A stretch of 64,000 nt of DNA, from positions 620,001 through 684,000 of the forward strand of contig NZ_VLKJ01000001.1 of the NCBI RefSeq assembly GCF_007830315.1. Reading direction: 5' to 3'. Shown here piece after piece: positions 10,005 to 17,967 of the stretch. Numbering within the stretch: position 1 is the stretch's first letter; each line of letters opens with the position of its first letter. The notes under the pieces are model-generated. The model had not been told where the DNA came from, did not search any database, and was given only the letters and a program-made list of their open reading frames with translations. A program made the position numbers and the translations under genes. This DNA comes from Novosphingobium taihuense (GTDB lineage: Bacteria; Pseudomonadota; Alphaproteobacteria; Sphingomonadales; Sphingomonadaceae).

Positions 10005-10580
10005 TCAGTGATCGAGCATGGTGGAAAGCTGCGCGAACATGCTCAGCCCTCCCAGCACGATCAGGATCAGGAACACCGTTATGCCGCCAATGTAACCCAG
10101 CCGCAGAAGGGTGCCGTTCGGCCCGTCGAACATCTCCGGGAGAACGTGGTGATAGGCGTTTGCGTCCTCCTTGCCCGACAGGAAAAAGTCCCCGGCAAGA
10201 GCGGCCTGGTTCGTACTTTCGATCGCTGGTGCATCGTGCACCGGAAGGTCGAACCCTGCCGCGGACGTTCCGACATCCACGTCATCCCGATCCGGTGATG
10301 CAACGGGAAGTGGCGGAAACCCTATATGGGAATCTTCATATACGGGTTGTTCGTATATGGCCATCAGGCGCCGATATGCTTGGGCAACTTCGCCCCTGGT
10401 AGCGACACCAAGCTTGGCGCGGGCGAGCATGATGCGCTGATCGACCGTATGCGGAGAGATGCCCAGAAGGCGGGAAATCTCCTTCGAGGTCTTGTGCTCG
10501 ATCAGCAGGTCGAGAACTTCGCGCTGCTTGGCGGTAAGTTCGCCCAGCGGATTATCGAATAGTTCCCCTGTCACGATCAT
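10005..10580 (-). CDS. Membrane-anchored LuxR-type HTH regulator
   Basis: The product has 191 residues from the ATG at 10580. The LuxR-type HTH is at the N terminus (LTAKQREVLDLLIEHKTSKEISRLLGISPHTVDQRI, about residues 14-55). A linker of about 90 residues follows, then a C-terminal membrane helix (YIGGITVFLILIVLGGLSMFA) with a few periplasmic residues. No receiver or autoinducer domain is present. This inverted layout is seen in sphingomonads; the signal is unknown. A longer reading frame from a TTG at 10643 is less likely because the shorter start begins the conserved block. It is divergent from the histidine kinase gene at 10829. Confidence 0.82.
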   Translation of the reverse strand: MIVTGELFDNPLGELTAKQREVLDLLIEHKTSKEISRLLGISPHTVDQRIMLARAKLGVATRGEVAQAYRRLMAIYEQPVYEDSHIGFPPLPVASPDRDDVDVGTSAAGFDLPVHDAPAIESTNQAALAGDFFLSGKEDANAYHHVLPEMFDGPNGTLLRLGYIGGITVFLILIVLGGLSMFAQLSTMLDH

Positions 10581-10828
10581 ATGTTTGACGTGTCCCGATC
10601 CATCCGCATCCCCTGAAAAAAGGGTAAACGGCACCCACGACAATCTTGCCTGAAAGCCGTTAACTTTCCAACTCGTCTTTCATAAATCGTAATCATTTCT
10701 GCAGATAATGGTTAACGCCGGTCTAATCCGACACACGATCAACCGCACAGATCGGACTTGCTGTTCATACGGCGCAAGCTGGTGCACAAACCAGCGGAGA
10801 CCGAATCGGTTGGAAGACGGGAAATCGC

Positions 10829-12463
10829 ATGGCGAGACGCAACACGGGTCGGGTCGTGGCAATGGGACGTGCCATCCTGGCGCTCGCGTTCCTGCTCGCG
10901 CTCTGGCTCGATCCATCGGTTCCCACTCGCGGTGCAATTTACGGATACGCGCTGCTGAGCAGCTATGCCCTGTGGACAGCAGCATTGATGGTCGTAGCCT
11001 GGCGGAGCTGGTGGTTCGATTTCCGCCTTGCCACGCTTGCCCAGGGCCTCGACATCGCGATGTTCCTTGCGGCGGTCTATTTCACCGAAAGCCGCTTCAC
11101 CGAATTCCAGAGCCCGTTTCTGGCCCTTGCCGCATTCCTGCTCGTTGCATCGATGGTGCGCTGGAACTGGCGCGCCACGGTGCTGACCGCAGTCGTGCTG
11201 CTGAGCACGAATCTCATCTTCGGCATTTCCTTGTACAAGCTGGGAGTCGACATAGACCTCTTCCGCTTTGTCCGCCGCACGATCTACATGATCCTGCTGT
11301 CCTCGATGCTGATCTGGCTAAGCATGTCACGCGGCAGCGGGCGCACGGTCACCTTGCCCGATCCTTCAGGAATTCCGGGTGAGCGCCGTGACATGGTCTT
11401 CGATGCCGCCTTGGCGCTCGTTTCGCGCTGCTTCGGAGCAGGCCATGTCGCCTTTGCCTTTGCCAGCAGCGAGGAACCGTGGATCGAACTGCGCCGTCTT
11501 GACGGTTCAGCGATCACAAGTAGCCAGCTTGCGCCCGAGGACTATGCCGAGGAACTGCTGGCGCCAAGACCGGCAGCGGTGTTTGATATCAATCGCGGAC
11601 GCATGCTGACTCATGCGCAGAACGACCCATCCATCATCTGCGCAGAGGAAGCGCTGCAATCGCGGCTTGCGCGCGCACTTGGCGCCGACACCGGCATCAT
11701 CGTGTCCGTGCAAAGCGTGACAGGATCCGGCCATCTCATTGCCTGGGACACCGAAGCGCTCAGCTTTGACGACATCGGCCTGATGGCCGCCGTCGCCGAC
11801 GAACTGGGCCGCGCGCTCGACCGCGAGGAAATGGCCCGGCTTGCCCGCAATGCTGCCGAGACCGGGGTGCGCCACGCGGTTGCCCGCGACCTGCACGACA
11901 GTGTTGCCCAGTTCCTTGCCGGAACCCTGTTCAGGCTGGAGGCGCTGCGCCGCTGGATCCGCGAAGGCAACGATCCCGAGGGCGAGATCGATTCGATCAA
12001 GAATGCCCTGCGGCGCGAACAAGGCCAGTTGCGCCTGCTGATCGAACGTCTGCGCCGCGGGCAGGAGAGCGACCGCCGGACCGATATCGCCGAGGAGTTG
12101 AACGACCTGCTCACCGAAGCAGGCGCCCACTGGCATATCGACACCGCGCTTGTCCTGCCCGACTATCCCCTGCCCATTTCCGTGCAACTTTCCCACGAAA
12201 TCCGGCAGCTGGTGCGCGAGGCTGTCGCCAACGCGGCACGACACGGCAAGTGCAGGAAGGTCACCGTGCGAGTAGACAATGTCAGCGGGCAGATCCGGCT
12301 GAGCATCGTTGACGACGGCATGGGTTTTCCCCCAATCGAAAAGGCCCCGAGGCCGCGCTCCATCACCGAGCGCGTCGAAGCCCTGGGCGGGAGTTTCGAA
12401 CTTCACAGCAGCGGCGACGGTGCTCGCCTTGAGATAGCGCTACGATCCGGAGAATTCGCATGA
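10829..12463 (+). CDS. NarL-family sensor histidine kinase
   Basis: This 544-residue kinase has five or six N-terminal membrane helices (about residues 12-165), a cytoplasmic GAF-like region (about 180-335), and a HisKA_3 dimerisation domain with the phosphorylated His356 in RDLHDSVAQFLAG. A HATPase domain follows, with the N-box REAVANAARHGK and the G-box VDDGMGF. Its stop overlaps the response-regulator start by 4 bp (ATGA), identifying the partner. The signal is not apparent. The start has GGGAAA upstream; an internal ATG at 10862 is an alternative. Confidence 0.93.
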   Translation: MARRNTGRVVAMGRAILALAFLLALWLDPSVPTRGAIYGYALLSSYALWTAALMVVAWRSWWFDFRLATLAQGLDIAMFLAAVYFTESRFTEFQSPFLALAAFLLVASMVRWNWRATVLTAVVLLSTNLIFGISLYKLGVDIDLFRFVRRTIYMILLSSMLIWLSMSRGSGRTVTLPDPSGIPGERRDMVFDAALALVSRCFGAGHVAFAFASSEEPWIELRRLDGSAITSSQLAPEDYAEELLAPRPAAVFDINRGRMLTHAQNDPSIICAEEALQSRLARALGADTGIIVSVQSVTGSGHLIAWDTEALSFDDIGLMAAVADELGRALDREEMARLARNAAETGVRHAVARDLHDSVAQFLAGTLFRLEALRRWIREGNDPEGEIDSIKNALRREQGQLRLLIERLRRGQESDRRTDIAEELNDLLTEAGAHWHIDTALVLPDYPLPISVQLSHEIRQLVREAVANAARHGKCRKVTVRVDNVSGQIRLSIVDDGMGFPPIEKAPRPRSITERVEALGGSFELHSSGDGARLEIALRSGEFA

Positions 12464-13086
12464 TCCCCATTCTGGTTGCAGACGACCACGGCTTCATCCG
12501 CGCCGGTGTCGAGGCCGTGCTGCGGGGCACGCGTTTTTCTGTCGTTGCGGCAACGGCCAGCGGCGAGGAAACTCTTGATGCGATCAAGACGCATGATCCG
12601 GCGATCGTGCTGCTGGACATCAACATGCCCGGCATGAACGGGGTTCAGGCGCTCGAAAGCCTGCGCGAACGCGGCGACAAGCGTCCGGTTGTCCTGCTGA
12701 CCGCAGAGATCAACGACCGACAGCTGCTTTCTGTCATGCGCGCCGGCGTTGAGGGAATCGTGTCCAAGGATGGGGCCGAGGACGGTCTCGTCGATGTGCT
12801 GGAAAAGGTTCATGCCGGACAGAAGGCGATCGAGCCGATATTTCTGCAGCGCGCCATCGATCTTTCGCTGCGACCGGACACGCAAGGCCCCCTCGCCAAG
12901 CTCAACCCGCGCGAGCGCAAGATCGCCGGATTGGTGGCACGAGGCCTGCGCAATCGCGATATCGGGGCGGAACTGGGGATCGGCGAAGGCACGGTGAAGG
13001 TCTATCTCCACACGATGTACCAGAAACTGGGCATCGACAACCGCACGGAACTCGCACTGCTGGCGGTGAACGATCAGGACGCCTGA
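12460..13086 (+). CDS. NarL/FixJ-family response regulator
   Basis: The 208-residue protein has a receiver domain (residues about 1-120) with the acidic pocket ADDH, phosphoacceptor Asp53 in LLDINMPGMNG, and Lys in IVSKDG. A LuxR-type HTH follows (LNPRERKIAGLVARGLRNRDIGAELGIGEGTVKVYLH, about 145-185). It is translationally coupled to the upstream kinase. Its regulon is unknown; the divergent LuxR-type gene at 10580 is a candidate target by position only. Confidence 0.95.
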   Translation: MIPILVADDHGFIRAGVEAVLRGTRFSVVAATASGEETLDAIKTHDPAIVLLDINMPGMNGVQALESLRERGDKRPVVLLTAEINDRQLLSVMRAGVEGIVSKDGAEDGLVDVLEKVHAGQKAIEPIFLQRAIDLSLRPDTQGPLAKLNPRERKIAGLVARGLRNRDIGAELGIGEGTVKVYLHTMYQKLGIDNRTELALLAVNDQDA

Positions 13087-13113
13087 GGGGATTCCTGAGG
13101 ACTGAAGAGAAGC

Positions 13114-13141
13114 GGGGCCCCGGGTCGAGCCCGGGGCGACG
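13114..13141. repeat. REP-like palindrome
   Basis: The sequence GGGGCCCCGGGTCGAGCCCGGGGCGACG forms a strong GC hairpin between the convergent response-regulator and DUF7668-like genes. It belongs to the same type as the elements at 27374 and 40228. Confidence 0.7.
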
Positions 13142-13213
13142 GCGGGGTTTGGGGTTGCGGTTGATTGCCCTGAACGGCAGAGATGCGGGTAAATAGCTGC
13201 CGCTACACAACCC

Positions 13214-13579
13214 TCAGGGAACGTGAACGGATTTAATCTTCAGGCGCGAGCAATCTGCCTCGCAGACATCGGCGTGCAGAGTGAGGTCGCTGACCGGCTC
13301 ACTTACTGTCGAGAGGTCCACCAGCACCTCCCAATAACCACCCGCCCAGCGATAAATGGAACGATGCCACGTCGCTTCGTCGAGCGGTGCGAGGCGATCT
13401 CCATACGCAGCGACGTTCGCAGAAATATGTTCGGCAGTCTCCCGATCGACCGGCTCAACCCCTTCGACGCGAGACTTGCAGAGTTGGAAATCGCCAGCGG
13501 CCAAGGCAGCAGCAATCTCTGCGAACTTGGCGCGCCATAGCTCTGGGACCGGATGCTCGGCATCATCCATCAAGGCCAT
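13214..13579 (-). CDS. DUF7668-like hypothetical protein
   Basis: This 121-residue soluble protein has conserved-looking blocks ELWRAKFAEIAAALAAGDFQL, YRWAGGYWEVLVDLSTVSEPVSDLTLHADV and the C-terminal IKSVHVP, which recall the DUF7668 family. No catalytic motif is visible and the role is unknown. It is convergent with the response regulator and is the only gene on its strand here. Confidence 0.7.
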   Translation of the reverse strand: MALMDDAEHPVPELWRAKFAEIAAALAAGDFQLCKSRVEGVEPVDRETAEHISANVAAYGDRLAPLDEATWHRSIYRWAGGYWEVLVDLSTVSEPVSDLTLHADVCEADCSRLKIKSVHVP

Positions 13580-13773
13580 TGGCTTACCTCCAGAAAAGAG
13601 TTTTGCATGACAAGGCCAATGACTTCAATGGCGTCGTATCCTGACAGTCGGCTTTCGAAAAGAAGCTGCCGATAACCGCCTTTGACCGCCTCCTTCTTTG
13701 CGAAGCACCAATGGAGAAGCAGGATCGGGGTTGAAGGCAGCTCACCGGATCGAAACCGGGCTGTGCGGGTTGG
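13580..13773. other. Intergenic region before the Rap1a-like gene
   Basis: This is about 190 bp between divergent genes. No RNA gene, repeat or clear promoter pair was recognised. Confidence 0.4.
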
Positions 13774-14193
13774 GTGAGCGATCGCCGTGGAGTTGCCCTG
13801 ACCGTGCTACGCTGTTTGCCCGCCCTTCTTGCCTTTGGCCTGCTCGCTACTCCTGCCCGCGCCGAATGGATGAGCGGGGAGCAGTTGCAGGATACCTGTT
13901 CGACGACCGCGCCGGTGGATCGGGCGATGTGCCTTTCCTACGTGATCGGCGTGCTCGATGGGTTTCGAAGCCTTGATCGGGCGCCCAAGGTGCCCGAGAG
14001 CGTGAGCGCGGGGGAAGTGCGCAGCGTGGTGGCCAGTTACCTTGCCGATCATCCCGAGGCGCGCAGCCTTGAAGGGCGGATGGTGGTGAAGGCTGCGGTG
14101 GCCGATGCCTGGCCGGATATCCAGCCCAAGGCGGAAGCTGCGCCGAAGCGCAAGGTGCCGGTCAAGGTGCGCAAACGGCGGACGCGAGGATAG
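13774..14193 (+). CDS. Secreted Rap1a/Tai-like protein
   Basis: This 139-residue protein has a signal peptide (LRCLPALLAFGLLATPARA, cleavage near Ala-Glu) and a short mature domain with Cys residues in MSGEQLQDTCS and DRAMCLSYVIGVLDG. That pattern matches the Rap1a/Tai immunity fold first described for type VI secretion immunity proteins. No toxin or secretion gene is nearby, so an immunity role is not supported. Many alphaproteobacterial members are orphans like this one. The tail is rich in Lys/Arg. The start is GTG. Confidence 0.7.
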   Translation: MSDRRGVALTVLRCLPALLAFGLLATPARAEWMSGEQLQDTCSTTAPVDRAMCLSYVIGVLDGFRSLDRAPKVPESVSAGEVRSVVASYLADHPEARSLEGRMVVKAAVADAWPDIQPKAEAAPKRKVPVKVRKRRTRG

Positions 14194-14205
14194 CGCCAGA
14201 GATAG

Positions 14206-14294
14206 CCCTTCCCCAGTGGGGAAGGGTCGGGATGGGGGTTCTGCCGTATCGGGCGTCGCGCCCCACCCCCCAACCCCTCCCCACCGGGGAGGGG
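14206..14294. repeat. Pair of GC hairpins in a convergent intergenic region
   Basis: Two perfect 9-bp stems occur: CCCTTCCCC-agt-GGGGAAGGG (14206-14226) and CCCCTCCCC-acc-GGGGAGGGG (14274-14294). They lie between the Rap1a-like gene and ligB, which point toward each other. They resemble dispersed intergenic repeats and may also help terminate both transcripts. Confidence 0.7.
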
Positions 14295-14317
14295 GGATTA
14301 GTGAGAGGACGCGGACG

Positions 14318-15163
14318 TCAGGCCGGTTCCAGAAGCAGGCTGGCGGCGGCGGTGTTGCTGATGGGGATGTGGTAGTTGCGGCTGACTTCCGCCAACGGCA
14401 CATCGCCCATCGCACCGCGCGCGGCGATCCAGTTGAGGATTTCGACGCCTTGGGTGCCAGCGAGTTCGGCTACCTGTTCAGCGGTGTGGCCGGTCAGCGC
14501 GTCGGGATTGGCGGCGAGGTTGTCGAGGCAGAACATGTCGTAGTCCGGGTTCATGAAACCGGCGCGCGGGCCATCGAGCTGGTGCGAGAGGCCGCCGGTG
14601 CCGCAGATCAGGATGCGTTCGTCACCGCCCCACGACTGCAGCGCGCGATGCACAGCGCGGCCCAATGCAAGGCAGCGCTTGGGGCTGGGCAGCGGATATT
14701 GCACGGTGTTGATCGCAAGCGGGATGAGCTTGAGCGGCCAGCTTTCGACACCCGGATATGCCAGTTCGAACGGAATCGACACGGCGTGATCGACCAGCAT
14801 CTTCTGGCAGGTGGTGATGTCGAACTCGTCGCGCACGAGGCTGTCGATCAGGTGCCAGGACAGCGCGGGATGGCCCTCGAAGCTCTTGTAGACCGGCAGG
14901 CCCCAGCCCTCGTCCGCGTTGTCATACGACGGGGCGGCGCCGACGGCGAACGTCGGCATCTTGTCGAGGAAGAAGTTGAGGCCGTGGTCGTTCGAGAAGA
15001 CGACGGCGACATCGGGCCTTGCCTCGGCAAGCCATTCGCGGATCGGGGGAAAGCCGGCGAAGAACGGTTTCCAGTAGGGCGTCTCCTGATCGCCGCGCAT
15101 GATCGCGCCACCGATTCCGGGGACGTGGCTGGTGAAATAGCCACCGATGATCTTGGCCATCAT
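14318..15163 (-). CDS. ligB: Protocatechuate 4,5-dioxygenase, beta (catalytic) subunit
   Basis: This is the class III extradiol dioxygenase subunit that holds the non-heme Fe(II) and opens protocatechuate between C4 and C5. The 281 residues start MMAKIIGGYFTSHVP, with His13 matching the first iron ligand. FSNDHGLNFF carries the second His, and the EILNW region should supply the Glu ligand. ligB overlaps the ligA stop by 4 bp (ATGA), so the subunits are translationally coupled. Activity on other catechols such as gallate cannot be excluded from sequence. The other genes of the 4,5-cleavage pathway are not in this window. Confidence 0.92.
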   Translation of the reverse strand: MMAKIIGGYFTSHVPGIGGAIMRGDQETPYWKPFFAGFPPIREWLAEARPDVAVVFSNDHGLNFFLDKMPTFAVGAAPSYDNADEGWGLPVYKSFEGHPALSWHLIDSLVRDEFDITTCQKMLVDHAVSIPFELAYPGVESWPLKLIPLAINTVQYPLPSPKRCLALGRAVHRALQSWGGDERILICGTGGLSHQLDGPRAGFMNPDYDMFCLDNLAANPDALTGHTAEQVAELAGTQGVEILNWIAARGAMGDVPLAEVSRNYHIPISNTAAASLLLEPA

Positions 15164-15570
15164 GCGTTCTCCTTCTGGGGGATCCTGGCGTGCGGGATCT
15201 TCTCGGCCCAAGTGACGAGCATGGCCTTGAAGGCATCGACCGACATGCCGGTCTGCAGCGCGCCGAGGTCCTGCACGCCGAGGCCGAAGATGCCGGCGAG
15301 CTTGGCGAGGTAATAGACGTTGCCGCCGGCATCGAGCATCGCCAGCACGTTGCGCTCCGCAACGGCCTTGCGCTGTTCGGGCGTGAGGTGGAAGCGGGCG
15401 CAGTAGGCATCCTCGTCGGCGAGGAAGGCGTCGCGGTTGGCTTTCTCGTTGAACGAGAAGCACATTGCGTTGAGCTCATAGCCGCGCGTGGCCAATGCGC
15501 CGTCGAACAGCGGTATCGCGCGGCGCAGCGACTGCTCCTGCGTGATCGCGGTGGCTGGTTGAGGCACCAT
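15160..15570 (-). CDS. ligA: Protocatechuate 4,5-dioxygenase, alpha subunit
   Basis: This is the small subunit that caps the LigB active site. The 136-residue length from the ATG at 15570 is close to the roughly 139 residues of Sphingobium LigA, and a GGGAG ribosome site lies about nine bases upstream. Family features include the N-terminal IPLFDG segment, CFSFNEKANRDAF, and NVLAMLDAGGNVYYLAKLAGIFGL. The longer frame to 15654 would run through a palindromic operator-like sequence and was rejected. It is the first gene of ligA-ligB. Confidence 0.93.
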   Translation of the reverse strand: MVPQPATAITQEQSLRRAIPLFDGALATRGYELNAMCFSFNEKANRDAFLADEDAYCARFHLTPEQRKAVAERNVLAMLDAGGNVYYLAKLAGIFGLGVQDLGALQTGMSVDAFKAMLVTWAEKIPHARIPQKENA

Positions 15571-15634
15571 GGTGCGAATCTCCCGGCGGGCTGGATTGCC
15601 CTCTCGGCAAAATTCATATGCAACACATACGATC

Positions 15635-15654
15635 TTGACCTTGATCGAGGTCAA
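15635..15654. promoter_or_regulatory. Candidate operator upstream of ligA
   Basis: TTGACCT (15635-15641) and AGGTCAA (15648-15654) form a perfect 7-bp inverted repeat around a 6-bp centre, 65 bp upstream of the ligA start. The symmetry and position fit a dimeric regulator, but no regulator gene is adjacent, so the binding protein is unknown. Confidence 0.55.
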
Positions 15655-15723
15655 AGTCGGTGAACGCGGGGTAAGTAACGTAACGGAGTGTTCAAGGTGT
15701 TGGTTAATCGGTAGAAATTCGAA

Positions 15724-16116
15724 ATGTCCCTATCCACCGCAACCCAACCTCTCTCCAACGCAGAACGCCAGCGGCGCTATCGCCAACGCCTCAAGGCCCG
15801 GGCATCGGGTGCGGCGGTGGTCGCGCAGGCGCAGCTTGCGGTCGAACGCGCGGTGCAGGCGCTCTGGGCCTATCACGAACGGCCTTCGCCCACAGGGCTT
15901 GCCTGGGGCGAGATCGACGGGTGCCGGACGCTCGATGCCTATCGCTCCGAGCTTGAGCGCGCGCCGGGCAACCTGCTGCAGGCCTGCCGGGCATTTCTGC
16001 CGGACTTCTCGGGCCTGACGCCCGATGAAGCGCGAGCGGTGGCTGAGGTGATCGCGCTCGCTGACGTCCTGCGGCTGGCCCCGCCGACGCGGTTCGAGGA
16101 GGCCGAAGCTGCCTGA
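15724..16116 (+). CDS. Hypothetical protein with basic N-terminal helix
   Basis: The 130-residue product contains NAERQRRYRQRLKA near residue 12, a basic helix found in many short sphingomonad proteins of unknown role. A helical region follows with QALWAYHERPSPTGLAWGEIDG and an acidic C terminus. The ATG lies 153 bp from the divergent ligA start. No catalytic or transport motif is seen. Confidence 0.65.
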   Translation: MSLSTATQPLSNAERQRRYRQRLKARASGAAVVAQAQLAVERAVQALWAYHERPSPTGLAWGEIDGCRTLDAYRSELERAPGNLLQACRAFLPDFSGLTPDEARAVAEVIALADVLRLAPPTRFEEAEAA

Positions 16117-16254
16117 GCGGCCAGACCGTATCCGGCCGTGGTTAACGCCGTGCGGACGGTCCCGAAACCGCTTTATTTTCTTGCACTTGCGCTCCATCCG
16201 ATTTTAGTATGGTCCGAAGCGGACCAAACTGTGGAACGGGTGGCCGCAAGGGGT

Positions 16255-17238
16255 ATGGGGGTGATGCTCGTGGGACTGGACGAAGCGCGTCAGGCGAAGC
16301 TCGTGCGTCTGCTTGTCGGCCCAAGGCGTTCGCCTGCTCAGTCGCTTGCGTGGATGGCCGGGCTCCTGATCGTGCCGACGGTGGTGCGTGCGGCGCTCGA
16401 CACGGGATCACTGGGACGGCCTTTCGTCACCTACTGGCCCGCCCTGCTGATCGCCTCGCTGGCGTTGGAACTGCGTTATGCGCTCGCCTACACGGTGATC
16501 GCGTCCTTGCTGGCGCAGTGGCTGTTCGGGGGCGAGCTGTGGTTCTCGCAAGTGAGCGTGGTGCGCGTGCTGTTCTTCGGCCTGTTCGTGCTCTCGGGTG
16601 CTTTCACGGTCTTCATCGGCAGCATGCTGCGGCAGACGATGCGGCGGCTTGGCGAGGTCAACGACCAGCGCGAGAGCTACAACCGCGAATTGCGCCACCG
16701 GGTGCGCAACATGCTCACGCTCATCCAGGCGCTCGCTTCGCGCGGGCCGAAGGCGACTTCGGCGATGGACTTCTACAAGGAGTTCAGCCTGCGCATCGAG
16801 GGGCTCGCAGCGGCGAGCGACCTGCTGCAGATCGGGGCGGAGGCGGAAGGCAAGCTGCCGCAGCTAGTCCGCCAGACAGTCGCACCTTTCGACCGCGACG
16901 GACGCATCCAGTTGAGCGGCGAGCCCTGCCTGCTGCCGGCCGACAGCTGCATTCCGCTGATCATGGCGCTGCACGAGCTGTGCACCAATGCGGTGAAGCA
17001 CGGTGCGCTCTCGGGCGAGCGGGGGCACGTGGAACTGAGCTGGTTCATCGGACCGGAAGGCTCGACGCTCTATGTGCTGTGGACCGAGCGCGGAGGGCCG
17101 CAGGTGAGCCCGCCGAAGCGCGAAGGCATCGGGATGAAGCTGCTCATGCCGCATCCGGGGCTCGACGGGGTGGAGCTGACCTTCGATCCGGCGGGCGTAT
17201 GGTGCGAATTCCGGATCGAGGGTGCCAAGAGACTGTAG
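16255..17238 (+). CDS. HWE-family sensor histidine kinase
   Basis: The protein has about 327 residues. Four N-terminal membrane helices (about 25-125) are followed by the phosphoacceptor His148 in RELRHRVRNML, a diverged ATP-binding domain with N-box LHELCTNAVKHGALS, and the W-x-E motif (VLWTERGG) that defines the HWE class. Such kinases in alphaproteobacteria often feed the PhyR/EcfG general stress response. No periplasmic sensor domain is evident. Start candidates at 16255, 16261 and 16264 follow AAGGGG. It is convergent with the LOV-HTH gene, with 12 bp between the stops. Confidence 0.88.
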   Translation: MGVMLVGLDEARQAKLVRLLVGPRRSPAQSLAWMAGLLIVPTVVRAALDTGSLGRPFVTYWPALLIASLALELRYALAYTVIASLLAQWLFGGELWFSQVSVVRVLFFGLFVLSGAFTVFIGSMLRQTMRRLGEVNDQRESYNRELRHRVRNMLTLIQALASRGPKATSAMDFYKEFSLRIEGLAAASDLLQIGAEAEGKLPQLVRQTVAPFDRDGRIQLSGEPCLLPADSCIPLIMALHELCTNAVKHGALSGERGHVELSWFIGPEGSTLYVLWTERGGPQVSPPKREGIGMKLLMPHPGLDGVELTFDPAGVWCEFRIEGAKRL

Positions 17239-17250
17239 CGGTGAAGCGCT

Positions 17251-17841
17251 TTAGAAACCGGCCTCGATAGCCACGCGGATGGCGTCGGCACTGGTCTTGA
17301 CGTCCAGACCCTTGAGCACGGCGGAGCGGTGCATCTTCACGGTACGCTCGCTCAGGCCCAATTCGTAGGCGATCTGCTTGTTGAGCTTGCCCGCCGCCAT
17401 CAGCACGAGGATCTCCTTCTGGCGGCGGCTGAGGCGTTCCACACGCTCGGCAGCGCCATTGCGGCGGGCGTCGTTGGCTGCGCCCTGCTCTTCCGCCAGT
17501 TCGACCTGGCTGCCGAGGAAGTATTCGACCTCACCTTCGGCATCGAAGATCGGCGCGACCATGACCGCGTTGCGGAAACGGGTGCCGTCCTTCTTGTAAT
17601 TGATGATTTCGACCATGACCGGCTGCTTGCGGTGGATGCCATCGCGCAGGACCTTGGCCTTGTCATCCTCGGTGCTCGCCCCGCGCAGGAAGCGGCAGTT
17701 TCGTCCGATGATCTCCTCGCGGCTGTATCCGGTGAGTTCGACGAACGCGTCATTGCAGGCAATGATCGGGTTGTCCGGCAAACGCGGATTGCTGATGACG
17801 GCGGCCGTCGGGCTGGAACTGATCATCTCGGCTATGGACAT
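17251..17841 (-). CDS. LOV-HTH blue-light-responsive transcription factor (EL222-like)
   Basis: The 196-residue protein has an N-terminal PAS/LOV domain (about 5-115) with the flavin-adduct Cys49 in GRNCRFLRG and the conserved QPVMVEIINYKKDG and FLGSQVEL strands. A LuxR-type HTH follows (LSRRQKEILVLMAAGKLNKQIAYELGLSERTVKMHRSAV, about 133-175). This is the architecture of EL222 from Erythrobacter, a flavin-binding factor that dimerises and binds DNA in blue light. The ATG at 17841 starts the domain cleanly. It is divergent from folE, with a perfect inverted repeat between them. Confidence 0.92.
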   Translation of the reverse strand: MSIAEMISSSPTAAVISNPRLPDNPIIACNDAFVELTGYSREEIIGRNCRFLRGASTEDDKAKVLRDGIHRKQPVMVEIINYKKDGTRFRNAVMVAPIFDAEGEVEYFLGSQVELAEEQGAANDARRNGAAERVERLSRRQKEILVLMAAGKLNKQIAYELGLSERTVKMHRSAVLKGLDVKTSADAIRVAIEAGF

Positions 17842-17895
17842 GGGTGCACATATACGCGCTTTCGCGCCGCTTTCCAGTCCGTGCCCTTTGGTCCG

Positions 17896-17933
17896 TGTTG
17901 TCCCTGAGGGGGCTGCGGCGCATCCGGACAACA
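17896..17933. promoter_or_regulatory. Inverted repeat between LOV-HTH gene and folE
   Basis: TGTTGTCC (17896-17903) and GGACAACA (17926-17933) are perfect 8-bp arms with centres 30 bp apart, about three helical turns, so both half-sites face the same side of the DNA. The position between two divergent genes makes it a candidate site for the adjacent LOV-HTH factor. That assignment is inference. Confidence 0.5.
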
Positions 17934-17967
17934 TCCCGCAATATCGACATCCGGAGCGTGCGAACCG

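Noticed and set aside
16231..16260. EcfG-type promoter (GGAAC) before the HWE kinase
   Set aside because: The GGAAC is present but no CGTT-like element follows at 16-17 bp.
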